Made by a program: the position numbers and the translations under genes
The notes under the pieces: model-generated
Database searches by the model: none
Told to the model about the DNA's origin: nothing
Seen by the model: the letters and a program-made list of their open reading frames with translations, nothing else
Assembly (NCBI GenBank): GCA_030627085.1
Contig: DAOUSS010000109.1
Coordinates: 1-5,577, forward strand
Direction: 5' to 3'
Length of the DNA stretch: 5,577 bases
Source: Candidatus Stahliibacteriota bacterium
GTDB lineage: Bacteria; Hydrothermota; UBA3073
In this document: positions 1-4,319 of the stretch, one piece after another
Numbering within the stretch: the stretch's first letter is position 1
How the letters are laid out: each line of letters opens with the position of its first letter

Positions 1-14
1 ATAGATGATTTCTC

Positions 15-42
15 GCCCTTCGCTTTTCCCTCTTCGCTCTTC
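15..42. repeat. 7-bp degenerate tandem array (GCYCTTC-like)
   Basis: Four consecutive heptamers are in phase: GCCCTTC, GCTTTTC, CCTCTTC, GCTCTTC. The preceding heptamer at 8-14 (ATTTCTC) fits weakly. The + strand is almost entirely pyrimidine here. The array lies directly upstream of the GTGC/CTCTGTGGT motif and the DJ-1-family gene. Its function is unknown; it is one of several such arrays in the window. Confidence 0.6.
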
Positions 43-47
43 ACGAA

Positions 48-61
48 GTGCTCTCTGTGGT
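48..61 (+). repeat. GTGC-CTCTGTGGT motif, copy 1
   Basis: GTGC (48-51), one T, then CTCTGTGGT (53-61). The same two blocks, without the extra T, recur at 2654-2666. Both copies follow a short-period array and precede a gene start by 20 to 45 bases. Similar TTCGTG...CTCTGTGGTG phrases are, from memory, a dispersed intergenic repeat in many bacterial genomes; that link is not proven here. Confidence 0.45.
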
Positions 62-90
62 TAGGTTTTTGACAATACCCTTAAAGTTAG

Positions 91-97
91 AAGGAGG
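91..97 (+). promoter_or_regulatory. Ribosome binding site of the DJ-1-family gene
   Basis: AAGGAGG, four bases before ATG 102 and seven before GTG 105. It decides the start against the longer reading from 48. No convincing -10 box was found with the nearby TTGACA at 69-74. Confidence 0.7.
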
Positions 98-101
98 AAG
101 T

Positions 102-713
102 ATGGTGTATTTATTCCTTATACCTATTATTCTTACTGTAACACCGGGTGAACTACAACATCCGCTACTTGGCACAAAAGTTATTTTCATTATAGCCCAA
201 AATGATTTCAGAGATGAAGAATACCTTATCCCGAGGGATATATTTGAGGGACTTGGTGCAGAAATTACGGTAGCATCAGAGGATACAACGATAGCAAAAG
301 GAATGCTTGGCCTCTCAGTTAAACCCGATAAAAGGTTGAAAGATGTCTCACTGAAGGACTACGATATTATAATCCTTGTCGGAGGGAGTGGGTCGGTAAT
401 CTTTTGGGATGATAAGGAGCTACACATAAATCTCGCTGAGGCATCTGACTCAGGCCGAATAATAAGCGCTATATGCCTTGCCCCCGGGATACTTGCAAGG
501 ACGGGTATGTTAAAAGGGAAAAAAGCAACGGTATACGCATCCTCTGGCGCAAAAAATCTCTTTAAAGAAGAGGGTGTAATATACACAGGAAACGATGTAG
601 AGAGGGATGGTAATATAATTACTGCAAATGGTCCTGCGGCCGCTGAGGCATTTACAAATGAACTTGTGACCGCTATTATGGAGATAAGGAGTGAGGAAAA
701 AGAAAATGACTAA
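102..713 (+). CDS. DJ-1/PfpI family protein with N-terminal hydrophobic leader
   Basis: A 203-residue protein with the class I glutamine amidotransferase-like fold of the DJ-1/PfpI superfamily. Visible features are a beta strand KVIFIIAQNDFRDEEY (26-41), whose acidic residues Glu39/Glu40 sit where the family keeps the glutamate that contacts the nucleophile; the LVGGSGS turn (92-98); and the nucleophile elbow AICLAPG (123-129) with Cys125, the only cysteine. The tail GPAAAEAFTNELV (177-189) is also typical. Leu126 follows the cysteine, where PfpI proteases have His, so classical protease activity is not supported; a chaperone, glyoxalase-type or unknown role is possible. Residues 1-15 are hydrophobic and without a basic N-region, which suggests an uncleaved anchor or weak signal peptide. 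The start at 102 is chosen because AAGGAGG (91-97) lies just upstream; GTG at 105 is an alternative. An upstream TTG-type extension to 48 would run through the ribosome binding site and is unlikely. No operon partner is visible. Confidence 0.85.
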   Translation: MVYLFLIPIILTVTPGELQHPLLGTKVIFIIAQNDFRDEEYLIPRDIFEGLGAEITVASEDTTIAKGMLGLSVKPDKRLKDVSLKDYDIIILVGGSGSVIFWDDKELHINLAEASDSGRIISAICLAPGILARTGMLKGKKATVYASSGAKNLFKEEGVIYTGNDVERDGNIITANGPAAAEAFTNELVTAIMEIRSEEKEND

Positions 714-759
714 TAACAACAGACCAAAGACCACAGACCACAGACAAAGGACCAAACGA
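704..759. repeat. 7-bp degenerate tandem array (nnnnGAC, core CACAGAC)
   Basis: Heptamers in phase from 704: AAATGAC, TAATAAC, AACAGAC, CAAAGAC, CACAGAC, CACAGAC, AAAGGAC, CAAACGA. The first unit lies in the last codons and stop region of the DJ-1-family gene (its terminal END residues and TAA 711-713). Bases 715-763 contain no T on the + strand. The array occupies the place where a terminator would be expected, and no hairpin followed by a T-run is seen. Function unknown. Confidence 0.65.
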
Positions 760-778
760 CAAATGCTTATTGAAAATT

Positions 779-800
779 TTAATTACTCAATTACTTAATT
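779..800. repeat. 8-bp tandem array, left fragment (TTAATTAC)
   Basis: Units TTAATTAC (779-786), TCAATTAC (787-794) and the first six bases of a third, TTAATT (795-800). The array stops exactly at the insertion sequence and resumes on its far side with the same unit and phase (2011 onward), so it is the left part of one interrupted array. Confidence 0.75.
794..800. repeat. Target site duplication, left copy
   Basis: CTTAATT directly abuts the left terminal inverted repeat and matches 2010-2016 perfectly. Seven bases is within the range reported for IS481-type elements. Because the target is itself an 8-bp tandem repeat, part of this match could arise from the array, but the position against both ends is exact. 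Confidence 0.75.
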
Positions 801-826
801 TGTCCTATTCAGGAGATCTGTTGACA
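801..826 (+). repeat. Left terminal inverted repeat of the IS
   Basis: Starts TGTCCTATTC and ends TGTTGACA. Aligned without gaps to the complement of 1984-2009 it differs at positions 4, 7, 12, 16, 17 and 18. The last six bases, TTGACA (821-826), together with TAATAT (845-850) at 18-bp spacing, also form a promoter-like pair pointing into the element. Confidence 0.8.
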
Positions 827-850
827 ATTGACCTCCATAAGTGTTAATAT
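821..850 (+). promoter_or_regulatory. Possible inward promoter in the left IS end, antisense to the transposase
   Basis: TTGACA (821-826), 18-bp spacer, TAATAT (845-850). Transcription would run rightward, against the transposase gene whose stop codon is at 850-852. The -35 box is perfect and the -10 differs from TATAAT at two positions. The region is AT-rich, so a chance match is possible. Confidence 0.35.
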
Positions 851-1884
851 CAAATGGGTGGTGGAAGAGCAGGTGCTCTTGAACCATCCAGGAATTTCTG
901 TATAGGCGTTTTACCCTTTAATCTGTAACCTTGGTGTGCTCTTTGAAAGTTGTACTCGATTAGGTACTCATCCAGATCTCGCTGTAACTCATCTAACGAC
1001 GTATAAAGCTTCTTTCTAAATGCTACCCTGAAGAATTCATTCAATAATGTCTGATGAAATCTCTCAACGAATCCATTCGTCTTGGGATTCCTGACCTTAG
1101 TATAGGTGTGTTTGATATGGTGTTCTCTCAAGAATTTCTCGTACGGATGTTCTTCGGTACTATTGTGATGAGTGTACTCCTTGCCGTTATCGGATAATGC
1201 ACGATGTAAAGCGTATCCAAGTCCAGCATAGAAAGGCTTAACTCGTGATCTCAAAATATCAGTAGCACTCTCAGCACTCTTATCCGTATATAACTCGCTA
1301 AATCCAAATGACGAATAACAGTCTACCACATTCTGAGCGTATATTCTACCAACACCTTTCAATGTACCTACATAGAACGTATCCTGTGAAATTAGTGCAC
1401 CTGTATACTCAGCTTCAACATGAGGTTCCTGGTACTTCTCGCTCTCTCGCATTAACAACTCAAACTGCTCTTCTGTCAGTATGAAACCATTCCTCGCGCT
1501 CTCTTGTTCTAATCGCAGCAGTCTTTGGTGGCGTCTGTTAAGATTATGTCGTTTAAGTATATTATACACTCCACCGGACGATATGTCAATGTTTTTTTTC
1601 TTGAGCTCATGTGCTATTCTTAGGGGTCCATGGGTTGGATGTTCCAAACAATAATCGAGTAATGCTCTCTCTTTTTGAGGAGAGGCCTTGTTTGGCATAT
1701 CGGGAGGTCTTCTCGGTTTATCCTTTAGCCCATCTATGCCATATTTATCAAAGAGCCTTTTATATTTGTAATAACTCTCTCTTGAGAACCCTAAAATGCG
1801 ACAAGCAAGAGAAATATTCTTGACTTTTTCGGCAACTTGTAGTAAAATATATCTTTGCCGGACTAAAAGTTCGGTAGTGGTCAT
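850..1884 (-). CDS. IS481-like DDE transposase
   Basis: A 344-residue transposase catalysing cut/strand-transfer of the surrounding element. Residues 1-60 form a helix-turn-helix (SLACRILGFSRESYYKYKRL), followed by a second DNA-binding region (70-125, including HGPLRIAHELKK and GGVYNILKRHNL). The rve-type integrase core follows, with candidate catalytic residues Asp168 (SQDTFYVG), Asp232 (LSDNGKEY) and Glu274 (NGFVERFHQTLLNEFF). The Asp-Glu gap is longer than the usual 35 residues, apparently because of a short insert around HHNSTEEHPYEK. The C-terminal YNFQRAHQGYRLKGKTPIQ (311-329) is characteristic of IS481/IS3-type enzymes. It is a single frame, unlike the two-frame IS3 organisation, which favours IS481. 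The start ATG is preceded by GGGAGG (1896-1891) with six-base spacing. No frameshift or internal stop is present. Confidence 0.92.
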   Translation of the reverse strand: MTTTELLVRQRYILLQVAEKVKNISLACRILGFSRESYYKYKRLFDKYGIDGLKDKPRRPPDMPNKASPQKERALLDYCLEHPTHGPLRIAHELKKKNIDISSGGVYNILKRHNLNRRHQRLLRLEQESARNGFILTEEQFELLMRESEKYQEPHVEAEYTGALISQDTFYVGTLKGVGRIYAQNVVDCYSSFGFSELYTDKSAESATDILRSRVKPFYAGLGYALHRALSDNGKEYTHHNSTEEHPYEKFLREHHIKHTYTKVRNPKTNGFVERFHQTLLNEFFRVAFRKKLYTSLDELQRDLDEYLIEYNFQRAHQGYRLKGKTPIQKFLDGSRAPALPPPI

Positions 1885-1890
1885 CTTGCA

Positions 1891-1896
1891 CCTCCC
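1891..1896 (-). promoter_or_regulatory. Ribosome binding site of the transposase
   Basis: Reads GGGAGG on the - strand, six bases before the ATG complementary to 1882-1884. It supports the full-length start. Confidence 0.7.
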
Positions 1897-1926
1897 GTGT
1901 TTTTTGTTTATAAATAGTCAACTTAT

Positions 1927-1955
1927 ATTATAACACATGGAGGTCAATTTGACCA
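1927..1955 (-). promoter_or_regulatory. Likely transposase promoter
   Basis: On the - strand: TGGTCA (1955-1950), 17-bp spacer, then a perfect TATAAT (1932-1927), about 43 bases upstream of the transposase ATG. The -35 matches the consensus at four of six positions. The -35 region overlaps a 13-bp palindrome (1942-1954) and the subterminal repeat, so binding of transposase there could repress its own gene; that is inference. Confidence 0.5.
1942..1954. repeat. 13-bp palindrome GGTCAATTTGACC near the right IS end
   Basis: Perfect GGTCAA/TTGACC dyad around a single central base. It overlaps the subterminal repeat (1937-1948) and the -35 region of the transposase promoter. It is a plausible operator or transposase binding site. 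The left end holds only the related sequence TTGACAATTGACC (821-833). Confidence 0.5.
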
Positions 1956-1983
1956 CTTTTTTCTTTAAAAAATCAACCTAAAC

Positions 1984-2009
1984 TGTCAACACTACTCGTG
2001 AACAGTACA
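1984..2009 (-). repeat. Right terminal inverted repeat of the IS
   Basis: Read on the - strand it begins TGTACTGTTC and ends TGTTGACA, with 20 of 26 bases equal to the left end. It directly abuts the CTTAATT target copy at 2010-2016. Confidence 0.8.
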
Positions 2010-2016
2010 CTTAATT
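2010..2016. repeat. Target site duplication, right copy
   Basis: CTTAATT, identical to 794-800, immediately outside the right terminal repeat. Removing 801-2016 joins the two array fragments in phase. Confidence 0.75.
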
Positions 2017-2082
2017 ATTTAATTACTTAATGACTCAATAACCTAATAACTTAATAACCTAATAACTTAATAACCGAATAAC
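2011..2082. repeat. 8-bp tandem array, right fragment (TTAATAAC), nine units
   Basis: Nine in-phase octamers: TTAATTAT, TTAATTAC, TTAATGAC, TCAATAAC, CTAATAAC, TTAATAAC, CTAATAAC, TTAATAAC, CGAATAAC. CTAATAAC/TTAATAAC alternate, giving a 16-bp higher-order repeat in the middle. Units drift from TTAATTAC near the IS to TTAATAAC near dtd. TAA occurs once per unit, so all three frames on the + strand are closed. No protein or RNA gene is supported. Function unknown. Confidence 0.85.
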
Positions 2083-2098
2083 TAACTGTCAGGCATTG

Positions 2099-2126
2099 AT
2101 TAGACATTCGACATTAGAAATTAGAC
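2099..2126. repeat. 7-bp degenerate tandem array (ATTAGAC)
   Basis: Four in-phase heptamers: ATTAGAC, ATTCGAC, ATTAGAA, ATTAGAC. The array ends 13 bases before the dtd start and occupies the position where the promoter and leader would be. The period changes from 8 to 7 within about 20 bases of the neighbouring array. Confidence 0.65.
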
Positions 2127-2139
2127 ATTGTTATCTGAT

Positions 2140-2577
2140 ATGATTGCTGTAGTTCAAAGAGTAAAAGAGGCATATTGTAGCGTGGATGGAAAGGTAGTGA
2201 GCAGGATAGGAAATGGTCTGCTTATACTTATTGGCGTAGAGAAAAGTGATACTATTGAAAATGTAGATAGACTGGCAGAGAAATGTGTATATCTCCGCTG
2301 TTTTAGCAATAATAAAGGAAAGATGAGCCTTTCCTTAATGGATATAGGTGGAGAATGCATGGTAATATCACAGGTGACCCTTCTGGCAGATACAAGTAAG
2401 GGAAGAAGACCGGATTTTTCAAGAGCATCGTTACCCGGTTCTGCCAGTGAATTTTATCACAAATTCATAGATGCCACAAAGAGATACGGCATCAGCGTGA
2501 AAGAGGGTGTTTTTGGTGCACATATGCAGATAGGCCTTATAAATGATGGACCTGTTACGCTTATACTTGAGGGATAA
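2140..2577 (+). CDS. dtd: D-aminoacyl-tRNA deacylase
   Basis: A 145-residue protein, the normal length for bacterial DTD, a cytoplasmic homodimer that hydrolyses D-amino acids (and glycine mischarged on tRNA-Ala) from tRNA. The family signatures are present in order: MIAVVQRVKEA at the N-terminus, GLLILIGVE (26-34), KMSLSLMDIGGE (61-72), the active-site strand SQVTLLAD (77-84, with Thr80), KGRRPDFSRA (87-96), FGAHMQIGL (125-133) and the NDGPVT motif (135-140), whose Gly-Pro pair is the chirality-reading element. The ATG at 2140 is chosen because it gives the canonical N-terminus; the in-frame TTG at 2128 would add four residues. No Shine-Dalgarno sequence is visible, and the leader consists of short tandem repeats, so initiation may be weak or leaderless. 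It stands apart from the operon downstream, with an array between them. Confidence 0.95.
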   Translation: MIAVVQRVKEAYCSVDGKVVSRIGNGLLILIGVEKSDTIENVDRLAEKCVYLRCFSNNKGKMSLSLMDIGGECMVISQVTLLADTSKGRRPDFSRASLPGSASEFYHKFIDATKRYGISVKEGVFGAHMQIGLINDGPVTLILEG

Positions 2578-2580
2578 GTA

Positions 2581-2636
2581 GTTAGTCTGTTAGTCGGATA
2601 GTTTGTTAGTTGGTTTGTTGGTTGGTTAGTTAGTTG
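2581..2636. repeat. 8-bp degenerate tandem array (GTTAGTTG), seven units
   Basis: In-phase octamers: GTTAGTCT, GTTAGTCG, GATAGTTT, GTTAGTTG, GTTTGTTG, GTTGGTTA, GTTAGTTG. It starts three bases after the dtd stop codon. In 2581-2640, 51 of 60 bases on the + strand are G or T. No terminator hairpin is seen between dtd and yicC. Confidence 0.75.
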
Positions 2637-2653
2637 GTGTTCTTAGTGACTTC

Positions 2654-2666
2654 GTGCCTCTGTGGT
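2654..2666 (+). repeat. GTGC-CTCTGTGGT motif, copy 2
   Basis: GTGC (2654-2657) followed directly by CTCTGTGGT (2658-2666), matching 48-61 apart from one extra T there. It lies 16 bases before the yicC start and follows the GTTAGTTG array, the same order as at the left edge of the window. Confidence 0.5.
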
Positions 2667-2682
2667 GGATTTTTTCTTGATT

Positions 2683-3501
2683 ATGCTTATCAGTATGACA
2701 GGATATGGAGAAGCAAGAAGTGCCTGGGTGCGGTGTGAATTAAGGTCACTAAACCACCGCTTTTTCAGAACATCTATCTCTGTGCCTCCCTTTCTCTCAA
2801 GATACGAATACGAGATTGAATCTCTACTTCGTGAGAAGCTTCTACGTGGTATGATTTACTGTAATATAATTACTACCGTTACACCCCAGACTATAAAGTG
2901 TGACACCGAAATTGCGAAGAGATATAGGGATGCGCTCCTCTCTCTTAAGAAGTTACTCAAATTAGAAGGAGATATATCGCTTGATTTATTGAGTAGATCC
3001 AGTAGTATATTCAGGACAGACATTGACGAGACACAGGTTTGTAAGGTCTGGGAAGAGACCCGTGGCGTTCTTATTAGGGCTATTGATAATCTTCTCCTTA
3101 CAAGAAGGAGGGAAGGAAAAAAGATAGAAAAAAATGTAAAAAATAGGATAGAGAAACTGAAAAGGATGCTTTGCGATATTAAGGCAAAGCTTCCACAGAG
3201 GATAGAGAGAGAACGAGTTAAAATAGAAAAATTGCCATATGAGGATGAGGCACTGCTCCTTCTGGACCGTATTAATATCGAGGAAGAAACTGCCAGATTT
3301 CAATTCCATCTTTCCTGTGTGAAGGAGATATTGAGTGAGAAAACATCACAGGGAAAAAAACTTCTCTTTCTTCTTCAGGAACTTCTGAGAGAGGCTAATA
3401 CTATGTCAAACAAGATACAGGATGCACCCATCTCACGAATAGTGGTAGATATAAAGACCGAGATTGAATCGTTGAGAGAGGAGGTTGAGAATGTATTATG
3501 A
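2683..3501 (+). CDS. yicC: YicC/YloC family endoribonuclease
   Basis: A 272-residue protein, slightly shorter than the usual 290 or so. YicC/YloC proteins are endoribonucleases involved in RNA turnover. The N-terminal domain opens with ISMTGYGEA (3-11) and has ELRSLNHRFF (19-28), the family's conserved sequence around the RS-N-RF motif. The middle is rich in Lys/Glu and predicted helical (140-190, with RRREGKKIEK). The C-terminal DUF1732-type part contains the acidic DRINIEEETARFQFHL (195-210), SQGKKLLFLLQELLREANTM (222-241) and the ending SLREEVENVL. The ATG at 2683 gives the canonical N-terminus; GTG at 2662 would add seven residues that family members lack. No good ribosome binding site precedes it. 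It overlaps gmk by 11 bases and is probably the first gene of the operon. The remA-like gene often found between yicC and gmk is absent. Confidence 0.93.
   Translation: MLISMTGYGEARSAWVRCELRSLNHRFFRTSISVPPFLSRYEYEIESLLREKLLRGMIYCNIITTVTPQTIKCDTEIAKRYRDALLSLKKLLKLEGDISLDLLSRSSSIFRTDIDETQVCKVWEETRGVLIRAIDNLLLTRRREGKKIEKNVKNRIEKLKRMLCDIKAKLPQRIERERVKIEKLPYEDEALLLLDRINIEEETARFQFHLSCVKEILSEKTSQGKKLLFLLQELLREANTMSNKIQDAPISRIVVDIKTEIESLREEVENVL
3479..3484 (+). promoter_or_regulatory. Ribosome binding site of gmk, inside yicC
   Basis: AGGAGG, six bases before ATG 3491. It decides between that ATG and the in-frame TTG at 3485, which would overlap the site's spacer. Confidence 0.75.
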
Positions 3502-4087
3502 ACCGTTCTTCCTGGTTCTTGTTGGACCATCGGGGGTGGGTAAGAACACGATTGTGCGAGAAATAATAAAGTTACACGAAGATATAAAATATTCAATATC
3601 CGCTACAACAAGAAGACCCAGAAAGGATGAAGTTAATGGAAAGGACTACTATTTTCTGGATATTCCCACATTTAAAAACTGGATTAAAGAAGACAAATTG
3701 TATGAATGGGCACTCGTATATGGAGATTATTATGGCACACCAAGGGAACATGTAGATGCGTTTATTAGAGAAAGCCACGATGTCATATTTGATCTTGATA
3801 TTCAAGGTGCTATCTCTGTAAAATCGCAAAGAGAGGATACGGTCACTGTATTCTTACTGCCACCTTCCAAAGAGGAGTTAAAAAGAAGGCTTCTAAAAAG
3901 AGGGGATAATGAGAATACAGTAATTGAAAGAATTAAAGAGATAGAAAGAGAAGTAAAAGCAGCTTCCAGGTTTGATTATATAATAAGAAACAATGTCTTG
4001 GAAGAAACAATAAAAAAGATAGACGCAATAATAATGGCCGAAAGGCATCGCACAAAGAGGATAAAATTACCCCAGATTATATGCTAA
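3491..4087 (+). CDS. gmk: Guanylate kinase
   Basis: A 198-residue enzyme of normal length that phosphorylates GMP to GDP with ATP in the cytoplasm. Motifs: P-loop GPSGVGKNT (12-20); GMP-binding SATTRRPR (37-44), with NGKDYYFL (49-56); EWALVYGDYYGTPRE (72-86); the Walker B-like DLDIQGA (101-107); a PPS segment (124-126); and the lid region KRRLLKRGDNENTVIERI (131-148). Asn19 in the P-loop replaces the more usual Ser or Gly before Thr20; the catalytic Lys18 is retained. Position 7 onward fits the family, so the short MYYEPF start is accepted, supported by AGGAGG six bases upstream. It overlaps the end of yicC by 11 bases, implying coupled translation, and is followed after 34 bases by rpoZ. Confidence 0.96.
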   Translation: MYYEPFFLVLVGPSGVGKNTIVREIIKLHEDIKYSISATTRRPRKDEVNGKDYYFLDIPTFKNWIKEDKLYEWALVYGDYYGTPREHVDAFIRESHDVIFDLDIQGAISVKSQREDTVTVFLLPPSKEELKRRLLKRGDNENTVIERIKEIEREVKAASRFDYIIRNNVLEETIKKIDAIIMAERHRTKRIKLPQIIC

Positions 4088-4109
4088 TAAACTATATCTA
4101 CAGAGCGGT

Positions 4110-4116
4110 AAGGAGG
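4110..4116 (+). promoter_or_regulatory. Ribosome binding site of rpoZ
   Basis: AAGGAGG, five bases before ATG 4122. An out-of-frame ATG at 4118 lies within the spacer but leads to no supported product. Confidence 0.7.
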
Positions 4117-4121
4117 AATGT

Positions 4122-4319
4122 ATGAAGACGAATGACTATATCCTGCCGATAGAAGGTATATGGAATATTATGGACAATAAGTACAAAGCACTGGTAGTTA
4201 TTGGAAAAGAAGCAAGAAGGATTTTTCAGGTTAACCCCCAAAGCAGTGATAATCCCGTCGTTCTCGCAATACAACGATTCGTTAACGGCGAAATTGCGCA
4301 TGAGGAGGCAGAAGAGTGA
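4122..4319 (+). CDS. rpoZ: RNA polymerase omega subunit
   Basis: A 65-residue protein, at the short end for omega, which helps fold and retain the beta-prime subunit of RNA polymerase. The recognisable core is NKYKALVVIGKEARRI (19-34), equivalent to the NRY...A.KRAR helix of the family, and the following NPVVLAIQRFVNGEI (44-58), equivalent to KPVVIALEEIAEGKI. The first residues (MKTNDYILPIEGI) match the usual N-terminal region before the helix. It has a strong ribosome binding site. Its stop codon overlaps the coaBC start (GTGA, 4316-4319). The position between gmk and coaBC is the classic location of rpoZ and strengthens a call that would be modest from such a short sequence alone. Confidence 0.9.
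   Translation: MKTNDYILPIEGIWNIMDNKYKALVVIGKEARRIFQVNPQSSDNPVVLAIQRFVNGEIAHEEAEE
4303..4308 (+). promoter_or_regulatory. Ribosome binding site of coaBC, inside rpoZ
   Basis: AGGAGG, seven bases before the GTG start at 4316. It supports a GTG start that overlaps the rpoZ stop codon by four bases. Confidence 0.75.

Larger units (their letters stand above)
801..2009. mobile_element. IS481-like insertion sequence, complete, 1209 bp
   Basis: The element is bounded by 26-bp imperfect inverted repeats (801-826 and the complement of 1984-2009) that match at 20 of 26 positions; both begin with TGT and end with GTTGACA. It is flanked by 7-bp direct repeats CTTAATT and contains one uninterrupted DDE transposase gene on the - strand. 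Inside the terminal repeats a 12-bp subterminal inverted repeat, ATTGACCTCCAT, occurs at 827-838 and, inverted, at 1937-1948, at different distances from the two ends. Intact gene, ends and target duplication suggest a relatively recent, possibly still mobile copy. It sits between genes and breaks no reading frame, but it separates dtd from anything upstream of 801. Confidence 0.88.

Noticed and set aside
69..97. TTGACA at 69-74 as the -35 box of a promoter for the DJ-1-family gene
   Set aside because: At 17-bp spacing the -10 position falls on AGGAGG, the ribosome binding site, and no TATAAT-like box is near.
48..101. Longer N-terminus for the DJ-1-family gene starting at 48
   Set aside because: It would use a non-ATG start without a ribosome binding site and translate through the AAGGAGG site at 91-97; ATG 102 is better supported.
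102..713. PfpI-type intracellular protease
   Set aside because: The residue after Cys125 is Leu, not the His of the protease family, so only the fold is assigned.
850..1884. IS3-type organisation with two overlapping frames
   Set aside because: The transposase is one continuous frame including both helix-turn-helix and DDE core, with no slippery site needed.
819..1955. Shorter IS boundaries using TGTTGACAATTGACC and TGGTCAAATTGACC as the ends
   Set aside because: These give no target duplication and leave an unexplained stretch on each side; the 801/2009 ends give 26-bp repeats and a perfect 7-bp duplication.
2011..2082. CRISPR array or attachment site
   Set aside because: Units are 8 bp and directly adjacent with no spacers, and there are no cas genes or integrase gene nearby.
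2581..2640. G-quadruplex in the GT-rich array
   Set aside because: Only isolated GG pairs with uneven loops are present; a two-tetrad structure would be weak and is not specific.
2986..3309. 107-residue open frame on the - strand inside yicC
   Set aside because: It is antisense to a well-conserved gene, has no ribosome binding site pattern and no recognisable domain.
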